Assembly: GCA_029548585.1 (NCBI GenBank)
Contig: JAKPNC010000017.1
Location: forward strand, 1-8,206
DNA from: a bacterium
GTDB lineage: Bacteria > Ratteibacteria > UBA8468 > B48-G9 > JAFGKM01
DNA: 8,206 nucleotides
Direction of reading: 5' to 3'
Positions within the stretch are counted from its first letter, which is position 1; every line of letters starts with the position of its first letter. This document shows, piece by piece, positions 6,196 to 8,206 of this stretch. A model generated the notes under the pieces. The model was not told where the DNA came from and searched no databases. It saw only the letters and a list, made by a program, of their open reading frames with translations. Position numbers and translations under genes: made by a program.

Positions 6196-7284
6196 CTAAA
6201 ATCTCAGGTTTCTTACCTTTTCAAGGTAGTAGATGTAATTCTGCAGGGAGGCCCCGGGGGTTATAAGGTGGTCGGGAAGAAGCAGGTACCCGCCATCCTT
6301 CATAATGGGCAGTCTTCTTTCTATTTCTGCATCTATCTCCACAGGGCCTTTTTCGATCACCATCTTGTTGAAACCCCCGATGATGCGCAGTTCCCTGCCG
6401 TATCTCTTCCTGAATTCCATGGGATCGGCATTCCAGGCGCCTATCTCAAGGGGATATGAAAGGTTGACCCCCGCATCGAGAAGGGGGCCGGCCAGGGCGC
6501 TGACATCCCCGTCGCTGTCAATGCCGAGAAGCTTTATGCCGTATTCTTCAATCTTGTTTCTTACCTTTATGTACCCGGGCGCCACGTGTTTCTTGAAAAG
6601 GCCCGGGCTGACAAAGGGGCCGCTCCTTCCACAGATATCTTCCCATCCCAGGACCATGTCCGGTTTTCTTTTCATCCTGGGCACCACCTGGTCAATGGTC
6701 CAGCAGGTAAGGTTGCTCAGGGTATCCACCATATCGGAAAAAACATCCGGTTCGTCGTACATGAAATAGGCGAAATTCTCAACCCCCATCCAGTTTCTTG
6801 CCCAACCCATGAGGGAAGCCCCCATAACGGCTACGGGGCTTTCCGAGGTTTCTGCGTCATCTATCTGTTGCTGAAGGTTCGCGGGGAGCCTGCCAGGGTC
6901 AGGCTGAAGTCTTTTTTTGTACTCGGGCCAGTCTTTGCCCGTCTTCAGGGTAAAAGATATAGACTGGGGTATGTTGCTCTGCTTCTTCCACCTTTTTTTT
7001 ACCACCCCGTCAGTTGCCCGGACTATTGTATATTCATCGGTTTCTTCGATGGTCTCCTGTTCGAACAGAGGATATAGGAAAGCCTCCGTTCCTCCGACAG
7101 CATTGATCCATTTCCATGGAGAAATCGCATTGAAATATTCATTTTCGGAGGTTCCTGCCGGAAGCCCTTCTTTCAGCCATCTCGCCCTGGTTTCATTCCA
7201 CCCGCCCCAGTGGAACACAGGCATCCTGTCATGTCCCCTGTAAAACATGATATCGGAAACCAGCTTTCTATTGTCCATATTCAT
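6196..7284 (-). CDS. Uroporphyrinogen decarboxylase (UroD) superfamily protein, function unknown
   Basis: This 362-residue cytoplasmic protein has the UroD/methyltransferase TIM-barrel sequence pattern. Signs are RMPVFHWGG near 20-28, VLGWEDICGRSGPFVSPGLFKKHVAPGY near 211-238, GIDSDGD at 254-260, GVNLSYPLE at 272-280 and the C-terminal GGYLLLPDH...SLQNYIYYLE at 331-355. It is not HemE, because the N-terminal substrate-binding arginine motif of HemE is missing. It also lacks the His-x-Cys zinc site of MtaA-like cobamide methyltransferases; I-D-S-D-G stands where that site would be expected. Many such proteins exist in anaerobes and Planctomycetes-related bacteria without assigned function. Two starts are possible: ATG at 7282-7284, with AAGGAG 11 bases away, or ATG two codons later at 7276-7278, with AGAGG six bases away. 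The gene sits 22 bases after alr and 5 bases before the glycosylase gene. Confidence 0.85.
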   Translation of the reverse strand: MNMDNRKLVSDIMFYRGHDRMPVFHWGGWNETRARWLKEGLPAGTSENEYFNAISPWKWINAVGGTEAFLYPLFEQETIEETDEYTIVRATDGVVKKRWKKQSNIPQSISFTLKTGKDWPEYKKRLQPDPGRLPANLQQQIDDAETSESPVAVMGASLMGWARNWMGVENFAYFMYDEPDVFSDMVDTLSNLTCWTIDQVVPRMKRKPDMVLGWEDICGRSGPFVSPGLFKKHVAPGYIKVRNKIEEYGIKLLGIDSDGDVSALAGPLLDAGVNLSYPLEIGAWNADPMEFRKRYGRELRIIGGFNKMVIEKGPVEIDAEIERRLPIMKDGGYLLLPDHLITPGASLQNYIYYLEKVRNLRF

Positions 7285-7306
7285 CCTCTTTTGCTCTCCT
7301 TTTCTT

Positions 7307-8206
7307 TTACCTGCCCTCGATGTAAATTCTCGGTATCCTGTCTGAAGAAATCCTTGTGGGCAGTTCCCCTACGGAAGAGTTAAGTATCAGGGCGATATCG
7401 TCGTTGGAAATCTCCTGGTTCCCCTGCCTGCCCATGATGACAACTTCGTCCCCAACCGAAACATCCTCGTTCTTAATGTCTATCAGGGCGTTATTCATGT
7501 TTATGACGCCTGCAAAACCGAACCTCCTGCCCCTTATAAGCACTTGTCCCGCTTTGGACAACGCCCTCGGAAGACCGTCGGCGTATCCCATGTTTATCAC
7601 GGCTATCCTTGTATCCTGACCTGTCCTGTAAGTCATGCCGTAACTTATGCAAGATCCAGCCGGCACTTTCTTAATGTAAACAATCCTACTTTTAAGAGAC
7701 ATTACCGGCTTTATATCAAAACCAACAAGCTTTTTTATGCCGTAAAAGGCCGTTCCAACCCTGACACCGTCAAGAAGGATTTCCGGAAACTCCACAACTG
7801 CGGCACTGCATGCCATATGCCTTAGCGGAATACGACATCCCTGCCTTTCAAGATCGCCCAGGACATTCAAGAAGGTCTTTATCTGCATCCTGGCATATTC
7901 CTCGCCGCTCGACTTGCTTGAAGCCATGTGGGTGTATATGCCTTCTATGTATATGCCTTCCAGTTCTTTTAACTCCCTTACGAAGCCCAACGCCTCCTCC
8001 GGCATGATCCCAAACCTGTGGAGCCCCGTATCAACCTTTATGTGAACGGCCGCTTTTCTGCCCTGCCTTGATGCCTCAGCCGAAAGCGCTCTTGCCATCT
8101 CCATGTTTGCAATGGAAACCGTCAGGTTTTCTGACACGACCTCGGAAGCTCTCGAGGGATCAACGCAGCTCAGTATCAATACGGGCTTTCTGATGCCAGA
8201 CTCCCT
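7307..8206 (-). CDS. alr: Alanine racemase, N-terminal part cut by the window edge
   Basis: The frame is open from the right edge to a TAA at 7307-7309 and gives 299 residues. Roughly the first 70-80 of a normal 370-residue racemase, including the PLP-binding lysine, lie outside. Alanine racemase interconverts L- and D-alanine with pyridoxal phosphate to supply peptidoglycan synthesis. Counting from the edge, HIKVDTGLHRFG at 55-66 holds the conserved Lys57 and Arg64. SYG at 188-190 carries the second catalytic base Tyr189, GYADGLPRAL is at 207-216 and RIPRIY at 290-295. The normally conserved Met-Asp of the C-terminal domain reads Met-Asn here (residues 237-238). A TTG at 8177-8179 is not a real start, because the homologous sequence (RESGIRKPVL) runs on to the edge. 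It is the most upstream visible gene of the cluster, 22 bases before the UroD-like gene. Confidence 0.93.
   Translation of the reverse strand, partial: RESGIRKPVLILSCVDPSRASEVVSENLTVSIANMEMARALSAEASRQGRKAAVHIKVDTGLHRFGIMPEEALGFVRELKELEGIYIEGIYTHMASSKSSGEEYARMQIKTFLNVLGDLERQGCRIPLRHMACSAAVVEFPEILLDGVRVGTAFYGIKKLVGFDIKPVMSLKSRIVYIKKVPAGSCISYGMTYRTGQDTRIAVINMGYADGLPRALSKAGQVLIRGRRFGFAGVINMNNALIDIKNEDVSVGDEVVIMGRQGNQEISNDDIALILNSSVGELPTRISSDRIPRIYIEGR

Overview
This window reads as ordinary, tightly packed bacterial protein-coding sequence. One long minus-strand gene cluster fills almost all of it, and the tail of a convergent plus-strand gene sits at the left edge. No tRNA, rRNA, CRISPR array, insertion sequence or phage gene is visible. 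The organism cannot be named from the sequence. The solute-binding protein has a signal peptide without a lipobox cysteine, which suggests a diderm with a periplasm. GC content is moderate, by eye about half. DUF763 is most familiar from archaea and deep-branching or thermophilic bacteria. The UroD-like subfamily seen here is familiar from Planctomycetes/Lentisphaerae-type and anaerobic bacteria. A deep-branching anaerobic bacterium is a reasonable guess, no more.

In the direction of transcription (minus strand, right to left), the layout is as follows. An alanine racemase is cut by the right edge (7307-8206). A UroD-superfamily protein follows (6196-7284), then a small HhH-GPD DNA glycosylase resembling MagIII (5537-6190), then a DUF763 protein (4365-5540). 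A three-gene ABC importer completes the cluster: periplasmic binding protein (3035-4342), ATPase (1848-2906) and fused tandem permease (193-1851). Gaps are 22, 5, -4, 22, 128 and -4 bases, so the whole set could be one operon. The 128-base gap before the ATPase is the only place with room for an internal promoter. At 1-177 on the plus strand lies the C-terminus of a class I glutamine amidotransferase, which has no start codon in the window. It ends 15 bases from the end of the permease gene.

The importer belongs to the ferric iron/thiamine/phosphonate/polyamine type, but the binding protein does not show the paired tyrosines of FbpA-type iron binders, so its substrate is open. The most interesting part is the overlapping pair of a DNA glycosylase and DUF763. 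The DUF763 C-terminus carries a helix-hairpin-helix followed by a V-D-T...R stretch that resembles the HhH-GPD active-site signature. This suggests a two-protein DNA repair unit whose second member is uncharacterised. The alanine racemase and the UroD-like protein also lack residues normally conserved in their best-studied relatives. I see no clearly new multi-gene system beyond these leads.
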